Of a DNA stretch of 7,421 nt, positions 1-6,097 are shown one piece after another. Every line of letters begins with the position of its first letter. Within the stretch, counting starts at the first letter, position 1. The translations under genes and the position numbers were made by a program. Below the pieces are notes generated by a model. The model saw nothing but the letters and a program-made list of their open reading frames with translations, was not told the DNA's origin and did no database searches. The DNA comes from JANPPS01 sp043758105 (GTDB lineage Bacteria > Pseudomonadota > Alphaproteobacteria > Acetobacterales > Acetobacteraceae), in the NCBI GenBank assembly GCA_043758105.1, contig JAYVOF010000257.1, positions 1 through 7,421 on the forward strand, written 5' to 3'.

Positions 1-17
1 TGCAAGCGCAAGCCCGC

Positions 18-236
18 GTGAGCAACCGGAGTGTGACCAATTTGGCCGAGACGATGCTGTTGCCCGAGAAGGCGCGGTTCGAGGAAACCCAGCGTGAGCT
101 CTCTGTGCAAATAGCCCCCGAGCTTCTGCAAGAGCCCGTCCATCATGTGATCCGCGATCCCCAAGAGAGCGACGAAGAATATGCGGCTGGGGTCGCTGTG
201 TTCGAGGCGGTGCTCGCTATCGCGCGACGAGGGTAA
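18..236 (+). CDS. Small acidic protein of unknown function, possibly 5'-truncated
   Basis: I do not recognise this protein. It reads as 72 residues from a GTG at position 18 and ends with TAA at 234-236. The frame stays open to the left edge of the window (codons for Gln-Ala-Gln-Ala-Arg precede the GTG) and no convincing Shine-Dalgarno sequence stands before the GTG, so the true start may lie outside the window. The protein is rich in Glu and Asp, has no membrane segment or signal peptide, and looks soluble and mainly helical. Its middle holds a Pro-Val-His-His stretch and an acidic Gln-Glu-Ser-Asp-Glu-Glu run. It lies 74 bases before a broken gene that resembles a PemK/MazF-type toxin. Small size, acidity and position would suit an antitoxin, but no DNA-binding motif is evident and that role is only a guess. 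It could also be the tail of a larger protein. Confidence 0.5.
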   Translation: MSNRSVTNLAETMLLPEKARFEETQRELSVQIAPELLQEPVHHVIRDPQESDEEYAAGVAVFEAVLAIARRG

Positions 237-460
237 ATCGGCGCGTTTACCGGCGGATTATTCGTCTCAGTTAGGTAGATGATTTTATTCGATCTGACAG
301 AGGCGCCCCCATGGCCGTAATCACTCCTCCCATTCGTCTGGGCGATTTTGTTTGGTGCGCGTTCCCGGAACGGGAAGCTCCCTTACGGGGAGGCCCGTTG
401 CATGTCGGCTATTTGCTGAGGGTTAACGCCTCCGGCTCCGGCTTTCCAGGTCTGCTCGCT

Positions 461-478
461 TACCACCACCACCACCAC
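461..478 (+). repeat. (CAC)5 microsatellite at a frameshift
   Basis: A TAC codon is followed by five perfect CAC triplets at 464-478. In the opening frame of the broken gene this reads Tyr-His5. In the neighbouring frame it reads a run of Thr, which leads directly into the plausible continuation. Loss of two bases at the edge of the tract, for example AC from an ancestral TAC-ACC-ACC, would produce the observed shift. Triplet slippage alone would not change the frame, so the tract is more likely the weak spot where a small deletion occurred than an on/off switch. Confidence 0.7.
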
Positions 479-630
479 GGCGTGGCGTGGTCGCTTGCCA
501 ATCGGCGTCCTTGTGTTCGACGCGGCCGAAGCGGCCCAGCTGCGGCAGCGGGCGTTCGTCATGGATTTGCGGCGTGTCGCCTATGTGCCGGTCGTGACCA
601 CCTGATTTCCCCAGCTCCACGACAGCGATG

Positions 631-654
631 CTGGCGTGCTGGCGTGCTGGCGCG
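631..654 (+). repeat. 8-bp tandem duplication causing a frameshift
   Basis: CTGGCGTG occurs at 631-638 and again at 639-646, followed by the near copy CTGGCGCG at 647-654. Removing one 8-bp unit joins the middle frame of the broken gene (ending Asp-Ala-Gly-Val) exactly to the first frame (Leu-Ala-Arg-Ala-Pro-Lys). The duplication therefore accounts for the second frameshift. Slippage at this tract could add or remove the unit. Confidence 0.75.
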
Positions 655-768
655 CGCGCCGAAGGCGATGCGGGAGCGGATCAACGCGGTCATGATCGAA
701 CTTTTTGTAAGGCGCCCCGAATTGGTCACCCGGCTTGGGCCGCTGTGGTAGATGGCGCATCCGCGGCA

Positions 769-797
769 GTGTCATCCCGCCCGGCCTAGGGTATAGA
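769..797 (+). promoter_or_regulatory. Possible promoter for the dehydratase operon, leaderless arrangement
   Basis: TATAGA at 792-797 matches four of six bases of a sigma-70 -10 element. GTGTCA at 769-774 matches four of six bases of the -35 element, with 17 bases between them. Transcription would begin near 803-807, essentially at the ATG at 807, which has no Shine-Dalgarno sequence in front of it. The spacing suits a leaderless mRNA. Matches of this quality occur by chance, so this is a suggestion only. Confidence 0.25.
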
Positions 798-806
798 CCG
801 CCGACG

Positions 807-2759
807 ATGGTCCTCCCTCTCATTGTGAACCGCATCTTCTTGAACGTGCTGCTGGACGGGGCCCTGGCCGCGGTGGCGACGCCCATGGCGCGGTATGTCG
901 CCGACCCGGCGGGCGGGTGGCTGCATCCGCTGTGGTTCGTGGGCGGCGGCGCGGTGACGCTGTTATTCGCCGGGCTGTGGTTCCGGATGCCGCAGCAATA
1001 TTGGCGGTTTGCCGGGATCGAGGAGTTGCTGGGCCTCGTCGGCAGTTCGGTCGCGAGCGCCGTGCTGTTCGCGCTGTTGCTGACCGGCGCCGGCTTCCCG
1101 CTGCCGACGCCCACATTCCCCATCGTACACGCGCTCGTGCTGATCATGGTGCTAGGGACGCCCCGCGTGATCTACCGGATGCGGCTGGCGCAGCGGGGCA
1201 CACGGCGCGCCACGGATGCGCAGCCGGTGCTGCTGGTGGGCGCGGGCGATGGCGCCGACCTATTTCTGCGCGCGCTGAATTGGGGCCAGGGACGGGGTTT
1301 GCGCGTGGTGGGCCTGCTGTCGCTCCGCACCGGGCAGGAGGCGCGGCGCATCCATGGCCATACCATCCTGGGTGCGGTGACGGACGCGCCCGCCGTGCTG
1401 GCCCGGCTGCGCGCGGAGGGGCAGGCGCCCGCCATGATCGTCGTGACCCAGCCGGATTTCGGCGGCCCCGGCCTGACGCGCCTGCTCTCCGCCGCCGACG
1501 ACGCTGGCGTGCCGGTCCGCCGGGTGCCACGGCCGACGGCGCTGCAGGATCCGGACCACGGTGCCACGCTCGAGCTGGCACCGGTGGTGATCGAGGATTT
1601 GCTGAACCGGCCGCAGGTGCCGCTCGACCGGGACGGCATGGCGCGGCTGGTGGCCGGCCGGCGCGTGCTGGTGACCGGCGCGGGCGGCACCATCGGCTCC
1701 GAGCTCGCCCGGCAATTGGCCGCACTTGGCCCGGCGGAACTCGTGCTGCTGGATAATGGCGAGTATGCGCTGTGGCAGATCGACCTTGAATTGCAGGAAG
1801 CGCACCCGGACGTGCCGCGCCGGGCGGCGATCGCGGATGTGCGGGACCGCGCGCGGATTGGCGCGCTGTTTCAGGAGCTGCGTCCGGAGCTGGTGTTTCA
1901 CGCCGCCGGGCTGAAGCACGTGCCGATCGTCGAGGCCAATCCGCTGGAGGGCCTGCTCACCAACGCCGTCGGCACCCGGCACGTGGCCGATGCGGCGCGC
2001 GCGGTGGGGGCGGAGGCGATGGTGCTGATTTCCACTGACAAGGCGGTGAACCCCAGCTCCGTCATGGGCGCCTCCAAGCGGCTGGCGGAGCGGTATTGCC
2101 AAGCGCTGGACATCGCAGCGCGTGAAGCAGGCGGGATGCGCTGTGTTACCGTGCGGTTCGGCAACGTACTCGGCAGCACCGGCTCCGTCGTGCCGCTGTT
2201 CCGCCGTCAGTTGGAGCGGGGCGGGCCGCTCACGGTCACGCATCCCGACATGGAGCGGTATTTCATGACCGTGCGGGAGGCCGTGGGCCTCGTGTTGCAA
2301 GCCAGCGTCCTGGGCGTGCAGGACGCGGCGCTGCCAGCCGGGCTGCCAACTGGGTTGGCGGGCGGGATCTTCGTGCTGGATATGGGGGAGCCCGTGCGCA
2401 TCGCCGACCTCGCCCGGCACATGATCCGCCTCGCCGGCCAGCGCGTGCTGGAGAACGATGCGGAGGGTCCGGGCATCGCCATCCGCTACACCGGGCTGCG
2501 TCCGGGCGAGAAATTGTATGAGGAGCTGTTCCACGGTGAGGAGCCGCCCGCGCCGACCGGCTACCCCGGCCTGTTGATGGCGGCCCCGCGTGAGGCGGAC
2601 CCGGCGCTGGTGGGCCGGGCGATCGATGAGATCGAGGCCGCGTGCCTGCGCGGTCAAACCCCGGCGGCGCTGGCGATGCTGGGCCGCATGATCCCCGAAT
2701 TCGATCATCAACTGGCGGGTCAGCCCGTGGTCCAGCCCGTGGCCATCCCAGGAGAGTGA
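807..2759 (+). CDS. Membrane-anchored UDP-N-acetylhexosamine 4,6-dehydratase, FlaA1/PglF/WbpM/CapD family
   Basis: This 650-residue enzyme is expected to convert a UDP-N-acetyl sugar, most likely UDP-GlcNAc, to the 4-keto-6-deoxy sugar at the cytoplasmic face of the inner membrane, a first step to rare amino sugars of surface glycans. The N-terminus has about four hydrophobic segments (residues 9-25, 42-60, 73-95, 104-122). Next comes a first Rossmann-like region with VGAGDGADLF at 144-153, then the catalytic short-chain dehydrogenase domain with the NAD-binding motif TGAGGTIGSE at 290-299. The active site shows T410-D411-K412, then M420 and K424. The usual catalytic Tyr is replaced by Met, as in PglF and WbpM, with the same spacing. 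GLRPGEKLYEELF at 563-575 is typical of the C-terminal part. Length is normal for the large membrane forms. The frame is open back to 735, but that part overlaps the upstream remnant and has no family character; ATG 807 leads straight into the first membrane segment, although it lacks a Shine-Dalgarno sequence. The stop is one base before the aminotransferase start, so the two are translationally linked. Confidence 0.93.
   Translation: MVLPLIVNRIFLNVLLDGALAAVATPMARYVADPAGGWLHPLWFVGGGAVTLLFAGLWFRMPQQYWRFAGIEELLGLVGSSVASAVLFALLLTGAGFPLPTPTFPIVHALVLIMVLGTPRVIYRMRLAQRGTRRATDAQPVLLVGAGDGADLFLRALNWGQGRGLRVVGLLSLRTGQEARRIHGHTILGAVTDAPAVLARLRAEGQAPAMIVVTQPDFGGPGLTRLLSAADDAGVPVRRVPRPTALQDPDHGATLELAPVVIEDLLNRPQVPLDRDGMARLVAGRRVLVTGAGGTIGSELARQLAALGPAELVLLDNGEYALWQIDLELQEAHPDVPRRAAIADVRDRARIGALFQELRPELVFHAAGLKHVPIVEANPLEGLLTNAVGTRHVADAARAVGAEAMVLISTDKAVNPSSVMGASKRLAERYCQALDIAAREAGGMRCVTVRFGNVLGSTGSVVPLFRRQLERGGPLTVTHPDMERYFMTVREAVGLVLQASVLGVQDAALPAGLPTGLAGGIFVLDMGEPVRIADLARHMIRLAGQRVLENDAEGPGIAIRYTGLRPGEKLYEELFHGEEPPAPTGYPGLLMAAPREADPALVGRAIDEIEAACLRGQTPAALAMLGRMIPEFDHQLAGQPVVQPVAIPGE
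2331..2366 (+). repeat. In-frame 12-bp imperfect tandem repeat inside the dehydratase
   Basis: Three consecutive 12-base units (2331-2342, 2343-2354, 2355-2366) encode LPAG, LPTG and LAGG at residues 509-520. The first two units differ at three bases and the third is more diverged. The repeat lies in a linker just before the conserved IFVLDMGEPV strand, where shorter family members that I recall have only a short Gly-containing loop. It looks like a local expansion of a surface loop and should not affect catalysis. Confidence 0.5.
2751..2756 (+). promoter_or_regulatory. Ribosome binding site supporting the GTG start at 2761
   Basis: GGAGAG lies in the last codons of the dehydratase gene, four bases before the GTG at 2761. 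It fixes the aminotransferase start one base after the dehydratase stop. This makes the N-terminus IPFLDLKAQQ, as expected for the family. Confidence 0.75.
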
Positions 2760-2760
2760 C

Positions 2761-3906
2761 GTGATTCCGTTCCTAGATCTGAAGGCGCAACAGGCCCGCC
2801 TCATGCCCATCTTGCGCCCCCGGCTGGAGGCAGTATTGGCGCATTGCCAGTTCGTGCTGGGGCCGGAGGTGGCGGAGCTGGAGGCCCGGCTCGCAGCGTA
2901 TTGCGGGGCGCAACACTGCGTGGGCGTGAGCTCCGGCACCGATGCGCTGCAGATCGCGATGATGGCGGAGGGGATCGGCGCCGGGGACGCGGTGTTCCTG
3001 CCGGCGTTCACCTATACCGCGACGGCCGAAGTGCCGCTGTTGCTCGGGGCCACGCCCGTGTTCGTGGACGTGGACCCGCGCACCTTCCAGATCGACCCGG
3101 CGCACCTCCAGGCCCGCATCCGCCACGTCCGCGCCTCCGGACGGCTACGGCCGCGGGCGATCGTCGGCGTGGACTTGTTCGGTCAACCGGCAAACTGGCC
3201 GGAGCTGCAACGGATTGCGGACAAGGAGGGCCTGTTCCTGCTGGATGATCTGGCCCAGTCGTTCGGCGCGTCATTGCACGGCGTGAAGCTGGGCACGCAG
3301 GCGACGGCGACGGCCACGAGCTTTTTCCCGAGCAAGCCCCTGGGGGCCTATGGCGACGGCGGCGCGCTGTTCACGGACGACCCGGACCGGGCGGCGCTGT
3401 ATCGCAGCCTCCGCAGCCACGGCGAGGGCGCGGCCCGATATGACGTGCTGCGCACCGGCGTGAACGGCCGCCTGGACACCCTGCAGGCCGCGATCTTGCT
3501 GGCGAAACTCGATGTGTTCGACGCGGAGCTGGCGACGCGGGAGCGGATCGCGCAGGTCTATGACCGGCGCCTCGGCAATGTGGTGACCATTCCCGCCCGG
3601 GTGCCGGACAGCACGAGCGCCTGGGCCATCTATGCCGTGCTCCTGCCGGACAGCGCCACCCGGGACCGCGTGCAGGCGAGCCTGAAAGCGTCCGGCGTGC
3701 CGAGTGCGATCTATTACCCCCGCCCGCTGCATCATCAGCCGGCCTATGCCGGCGCGCATGACGGCAGCGCGCTCCCGGTGTCGGAGGATTTGGCCACCCG
3801 CATCATGGCGCTGCCGATCCACCCGGATTTGTCGGATGCGGATGTGGAACAGGTGTGTGAGGCGATGATGGCAGCATTGCCGGCGGGGCCCGGGTCTGCG
3901 ATCTAA
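2761..3906 (+). CDS. PLP-dependent nucleotide-sugar aminotransferase, DegT/DnrJ/EryC1/StrS family, WbpE-like
   Basis: This 381-residue cytoplasmic enzyme should transfer an amino group, usually from glutamate, to a keto nucleotide sugar. The N-terminus FLDLKAQQ and the FVLGPEV motif are typical. SSGTDALQ (residues 57-64) forms part of the cofactor phosphate site. D163 and Q166 in LDDLAQSFGA match the residues that hold the pyridoxal ring, and K192 in SFFPSKPLG is the expected Schiff-base lysine. GDGGALF (198-204), RSHGEG (218-223) and GVNGRLDTLQAA (233-244) are further family signatures, and the length is normal. From memory the sequence is very close to Pseudomonas WbpE, which acts on a UDP-3-keto-glucuronate derivative. 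The gene beside it, however, makes a 4-keto sugar, so the keto position it uses is uncertain. Residues 121-130 form a loop longer than in WbpE as I recall it. It starts one base after the dehydratase stop and is certainly in the same operon. Confidence 0.93.
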   Translation: MIPFLDLKAQQARLMPILRPRLEAVLAHCQFVLGPEVAELEARLAAYCGAQHCVGVSSGTDALQIAMMAEGIGAGDAVFLPAFTYTATAEVPLLLGATPVFVDVDPRTFQIDPAHLQARIRHVRASGRLRPRAIVGVDLFGQPANWPELQRIADKEGLFLLDDLAQSFGASLHGVKLGTQATATATSFFPSKPLGAYGDGGALFTDDPDRAALYRSLRSHGEGAARYDVLRTGVNGRLDTLQAAILLAKLDVFDAELATRERIAQVYDRRLGNVVTIPARVPDSTSAWAIYAVLLPDSATRDRVQASLKASGVPSAIYYPRPLHHQPAYAGAHDGSALPVSEDLATRIMALPIHPDLSDADVEQVCEAMMAALPAGPGSAI

Positions 3907-3949
3907 GGCCGCACGCCCATTCGGCCCCGAAATTATTCCGGAGAACCAT

Positions 3950-4561
3950 ATGTTTGGCTCAATCGCAGGTGCCCCGCGCCGGTTCCGCATCGCTCTGATC
4001 ATCCCGCTCCTCAGCCTGTTGCTGACCGGGTGCGGCTACAACAATATCCCGACGGAGGAGGAGCAGGCGAAGGCCAAATGGTCCGAAGTGCTGAACCAAT
4101 ATCAACGCCGCTCGGACCTCATCCCGAACCTGGTCGAGACGGTGAAGGGCTACGCCAAGCAAGAGAGCAGCGTGCTGGAAGCGGTGACGGCGGCGCGGGC
4201 CGCGGCCACGTCCGTGAAGGTGGACGCCAGCACCATCACGGACCCCGAGACCTTCAAGAAGTTCCAGGACGCCCAGGCGCAGCTCTCCGGCTCGCTCGGC
4301 CGCTTGCTGGCGGTGTCCGAGGCCTATCCGGACCTCAAATCCAACCAAAACTACCTCGCCCTGCAATCTCAGCTAGAGGGCACGGAGAACCGCATCGCCG
4401 TGGCCCGGCGTGACTATATCGAGGCCGTGCGCGTGTATAATACTGAGCTGAAGACGTTCCCCGGCTCCCTCTATGCGCGGATATTTTACTCCCGCAACAA
4501 GCCCATGGAGGAGTTCTCGGTCGCCGACAGCGTAAAGACGGTCCCCACAGTCAAGTTCTGA
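3950..4561 (+). CDS. lemA: LemA family lipoprotein
   Basis: This 203-residue protein is a clear LemA family member of unsettled function. The family is a helical-bundle envelope protein often encoded with TPM-domain proteins. The N-terminus has basic residues R10, R11 and R13, then a hydrophobic stretch (14-25) ending in a lipobox L25-T26-G27-C28, so it should be lipid-modified at C28. The residue after it is Gly, not Asp, so an inner-membrane retention signal is absent. The mature part begins GYNNIPTEEEQAKAKWSEVL and continues with NQYQRRSDLIPNLVETVKGYA (49-69), the family signature. NRIAVARRDYIEAVRVYN (147-164) is the second conserved helix, followed by the FPGSLYARIF turn. The start at ATG 3950 is supported by CGGAGAA at 3939-3945. 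It is 43 bases after the aminotransferase and 11 bases before the TPM gene, indicating a LemA-TPM operon that may also share the upstream transcript. Confidence 0.95.
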   Translation: MFGSIAGAPRRFRIALIIPLLSLLLTGCGYNNIPTEEEQAKAKWSEVLNQYQRRSDLIPNLVETVKGYAKQESSVLEAVTAARAAATSVKVDASTITDPETFKKFQDAQAQLSGSLGRLLAVSEAYPDLKSNQNYLALQSQLEGTENRIAVARRDYIEAVRVYNTELKTFPGSLYARIFYSRNKPMEEFSVADSVKTVPTVKF

Positions 4562-4572
4562 AGGCGTGCCCG

Positions 4573-5322
4573 GTGATCCGTCGCGCGGCGCTCGTGTTGC
4601 TGGCCTGGCTCTGCGTGGCGGGCGTCGCCTGGGCGCAGGCACCGGCGTCTGGGACATTGACGTTCCCCGCGCTCACGGGACGCGTAGTGGATGAGGGCGG
4701 GTTGCTGTCGCCCGCTGACCGCGCGGCACTGACCGTCGATTTGGCCGCTCTCGAGGCGAAGACGACGGACCAGCTGGTGGTGGTCACGCTCAAATCGCTG
4801 CAGGGCACGACGATCGAGGATTATGGCTACCAGCTCGGCCGCCAGTGGAAGATCGGCCAGAAGGACAAAGATTCCGGCGTCTTGCTGATTGTGGCGGCCG
4901 CGGAGCGTAAGGTCAGGATCGAGGTCGGCTATGGGCTGGAGGGCACGCTCACCGACGCCGCGACCCGGATCATTATCGAGAACGACATCCTGCCGGCCTT
5001 CAAGACCGGGGAGTACGCGCAGGGCATCCGCAATGGCACCGGCCAGATCGCGCGCTTACTGGGAGCGGACGCCGCCGCCGTTCCGGCCCAGCAGGCACCA
5101 ATCCCCGATACGCCGGTTTTGCCCCTGATCCTCATCGGCGTGTTCGCGGTCGGAATGCTGCTCTTTTGTGGCGTGACCGGCGGTGCGGTCTGCCAGGTGA
5201 TCATGCAGATGCTGTTCTTGGCCGCCCTATCCGGGCGGGGCGGGTCCTCGGGCGAGCGGTCGTCCTCGTTCTCGGGCGGCGGCGGATCGTTCGGTGGCGG
5301 CGGAAGCTCGGGAAGTTGGTGA
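4573..5322 (+). CDS. Secreted, membrane-anchored TPM-domain protein (YgcG type) with Gly/Ser-rich tail
   Basis: This 249-residue protein has a signal peptide (residues 1-21, cleavage after Ala-Trp-Ala) and a TPM domain (about 30-165). A hydrophobic segment (181-202) follows, with a second hydrophobic stretch to about 220, and then a low-complexity Gly/Ser tail ending in Gly-Ser-Trp. Family motifs include GRVVDEGGLLS near the start, TTDQLVVVTL in the first strand, YGYQLGRQWKIG, GVLLIVAAAERKVRIEVGYGLEG (102-124) and LTDAATRIII. The Gly-rich tail ending in Trp is usual for bacterial YgcG-like proteins. TPM domains face the periplasm; their biochemical role is unsettled, with phosphatase activity shown for a plant thylakoid member and roles in membrane-protein upkeep proposed. 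The GTG start at 4573 is preceded by AAGG at 4561-4564, overlapping the lemA stop. A second TPM gene begins seven bases after its stop, so the three genes form one unit. Confidence 0.93.
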   Translation: MIRRAALVLLAWLCVAGVAWAQAPASGTLTFPALTGRVVDEGGLLSPADRAALTVDLAALEAKTTDQLVVVTLKSLQGTTIEDYGYQLGRQWKIGQKDKDSGVLLIVAAAERKVRIEVGYGLEGTLTDAATRIIIENDILPAFKTGEYAQGIRNGTGQIARLLGADAAAVPAQQAPIPDTPVLPLILIGVFAVGMLLFCGVTGGAVCQVIMQMLFLAALSGRGGSSGERSSSFSGGGGSFGGGGSSGSW

Positions 5323-5329
5323 GGGATCG

Positions 5330-5938
5330 ATGATCAGCGACACCGATAAACTTCGGGTGACTGCGGCGATCCATGCCGTCGAGGCACTGACGGCGGGGGA
5401 GATCTATTGCGTCATTGCCCGGCGCTCCAGCGAGTATCGCCTGGTTCCGGTGGCCTGGGCGGCGGCGCTCGCGCTATTCGTGCCGCTGCCGTTCCTGTAT
5501 CTGACGGCCTGGTCCGCTCCGGTCGTTTACCTGTTGCAGATCATTGCCTTCCTGTTGAGCGTTGTCGTGCTGTCGCAGCCGGCGATCCGGTTCAGGATCG
5601 TGCCACGTCGGGCGCGGCATGACCGCGCGCATGCGGAGGCGCTGCGCCAGTTTCACGTGCAGGGGATCGACAAGACCGAGCACCGCACGGGCGTGCTGAT
5701 CTTCGCCTCGGCGGCCGAACGGTATGTGGAGGTGGTTGCCGATTCGGGGATCAACGACAAGGTATCGTCGGCCGTGTGGGATGACGCGGTGCAGGCGTTG
5801 GTGTCGGCGGTGAAGGATGGGCGTCCCGGGGACGGCTTCGTAGCCGCGATCGAACGATGCGGCGCCGTCCTCGCCGAACACTTTCCGCCGGGCGCGCTGA
5901 AGCGTGATGAACTGCCGGACCGGTTGCTGGTGATTTGA
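5330..5938 (+). CDS. TPM-domain protein with internal membrane hairpin
   Basis: This 202-residue protein is the second TPM protein of the operon. It has no signal peptide. Its N-terminal part (residues 8-33, TAAIHAVEALTAGEIYCVIA) resembles the first helix and strand of a TPM domain. Two hydrophobic segments (about 38-60 and 63-83) follow, then a basic stretch (R87-R100), and then the rest of the TPM-like domain (HRTGVLIFASAAERYVEVVADSGI at 118-141 and WDDAVQALVSAVKDGRPGDGF at 150-170). The domain is thus interrupted by a membrane hairpin, a recognised arrangement in second TPM genes next to lemA. The frame is open upstream to 5294 inside the previous gene, but ATG 5330 with GAGGG at 5321-5325 fits the gene layout better. 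It presumably works with the LemA and YgcG-type neighbours at the inner membrane. Its biochemical function is unknown. Confidence 0.88.
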   Translation: MISDTDKLRVTAAIHAVEALTAGEIYCVIARRSSEYRLVPVAWAAALALFVPLPFLYLTAWSAPVVYLLQIIAFLLSVVVLSQPAIRFRIVPRRARHDRAHAEALRQFHVQGIDKTEHRTGVLIFASAAERYVEVVADSGINDKVSSAVWDDAVQALVSAVKDGRPGDGFVAAIERCGAVLAEHFPPGALKRDELPDRLLVI

Positions 5939-5990
5939 GGTCTCTGACCATCCTCGGCCCGACCCTTTCTGCTCAAACGGTAGCAAGATC

Positions 5991-6074
5991 GTAGGGCAGA
6001 AAAGCGCTTCCGCCATCCGCCATGCCACGTGCGCGCGCTGGATGGCGGATGGCGCAATCGCTTTTTCGCCCTAC
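5991..6074. repeat. 33-bp inverted repeat, REP/MITE-like hairpin, possible terminator
   Basis: The arm at 5991-6023 (beginning GTAGGGC, ending CCGCCATCCGCCAT) is the reverse complement of 6042-6074 (beginning ATGGCGGATGG, ending GCCCTAC) except at four positions. The 18-base loop can pair a little further through CCA and TGG. The RNA would form a very stable stem. Ends of the GTAGGGC/GCCCTAC kind are, from memory, common in dispersed palindromic repeats of proteobacterial genomes, so a mobile or REP-like origin is likely. I see no obvious target duplication: GATC precedes and AGAC follows. Placed 52 bases after the TPM operon, it could also end that transcript, although no U-run directly follows the stem. 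Confidence 0.85.
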
Positions 6075-6097
6075 AGACGAAATGAAAATAAGGGTCG

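Larger units (their letters stand above)
311..751 (+). pseudogene. Decayed gene, possible PemK/MazF-like toxin
   Basis: An ATG at 311, preceded by CAGAGG at 298-303, opens a frame whose first ~50 residues look like real protein (Gly-Asp-Phe-Val-Trp-Cys, then a Pro-Glu-Arg-Glu stretch). The frame then turns into an implausible His5 and Arg/Ala-rich stretch. Sensible sequence resumes one frame over at about 489-495 (LPIGVLVFDAAEAAQL...), meets an in-frame TGA at 603-605, continues with FPQLHDSDAGVLA, and returns to the first frame at about 647 to end in RPELVTRLGPLW and TAG at 749-751. Three lesions explain this: a +1 shift at the (CAC)5 tract, a TGA one base from the Trp codon TGG, and an extra 8-bp unit at 631-646. 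Repaired, the product is about 145 residues. The GDFVWC opening recalls the first strand of PemK/MazF toxins, but I cannot confirm the family. A single 146-codon frame also spans the region, so automatic annotation would likely call it intact. Confidence 0.65.

Noticed and set aside
246..290. Promoter-like AT-rich stretch before the broken gene
   Set aside because: TTTACC and several T/A-rich hexamers exist, but no pair has a proper spacing and match.
464..478. His5 stretch as a metal-binding motif or a cloning tag
   Set aside because: It appears only in the wrong frame after a frameshift. The plausible frame reads Thr there, so it is a microsatellite artefact.
735..806. Upstream extension of the dehydratase from TTG 735
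   Set aside because: The extra 24 residues are Arg/Gly/Pro-rich, overlap the end of the broken gene, and do not match the family's N-terminus. ATG 807 leads directly into the first membrane segment.
1260..3011. Long minus-strand open frame of 583 codons across the sugar genes
   Set aside because: It is antisense to two clear enzymes, is His/Arg/Gln-rich, and has no recognisable motif. Long antisense frames are expected in GC-rich coding DNA.
3907..3926. GGCCG/CGGCC inverted repeat between the aminotransferase and lemA as a terminator
   Set aside because: The stem is only five base pairs with a ten-base loop and is not followed by a T-run, so it is too weak to call.
5294..5329. GTG 5294 as the start of the second TPM gene
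   Set aside because: It would overlap the Gly-rich tail of the previous gene by 29 bases and add an unrelated acidic stretch. ATG 5330 has its own purine-rich site.
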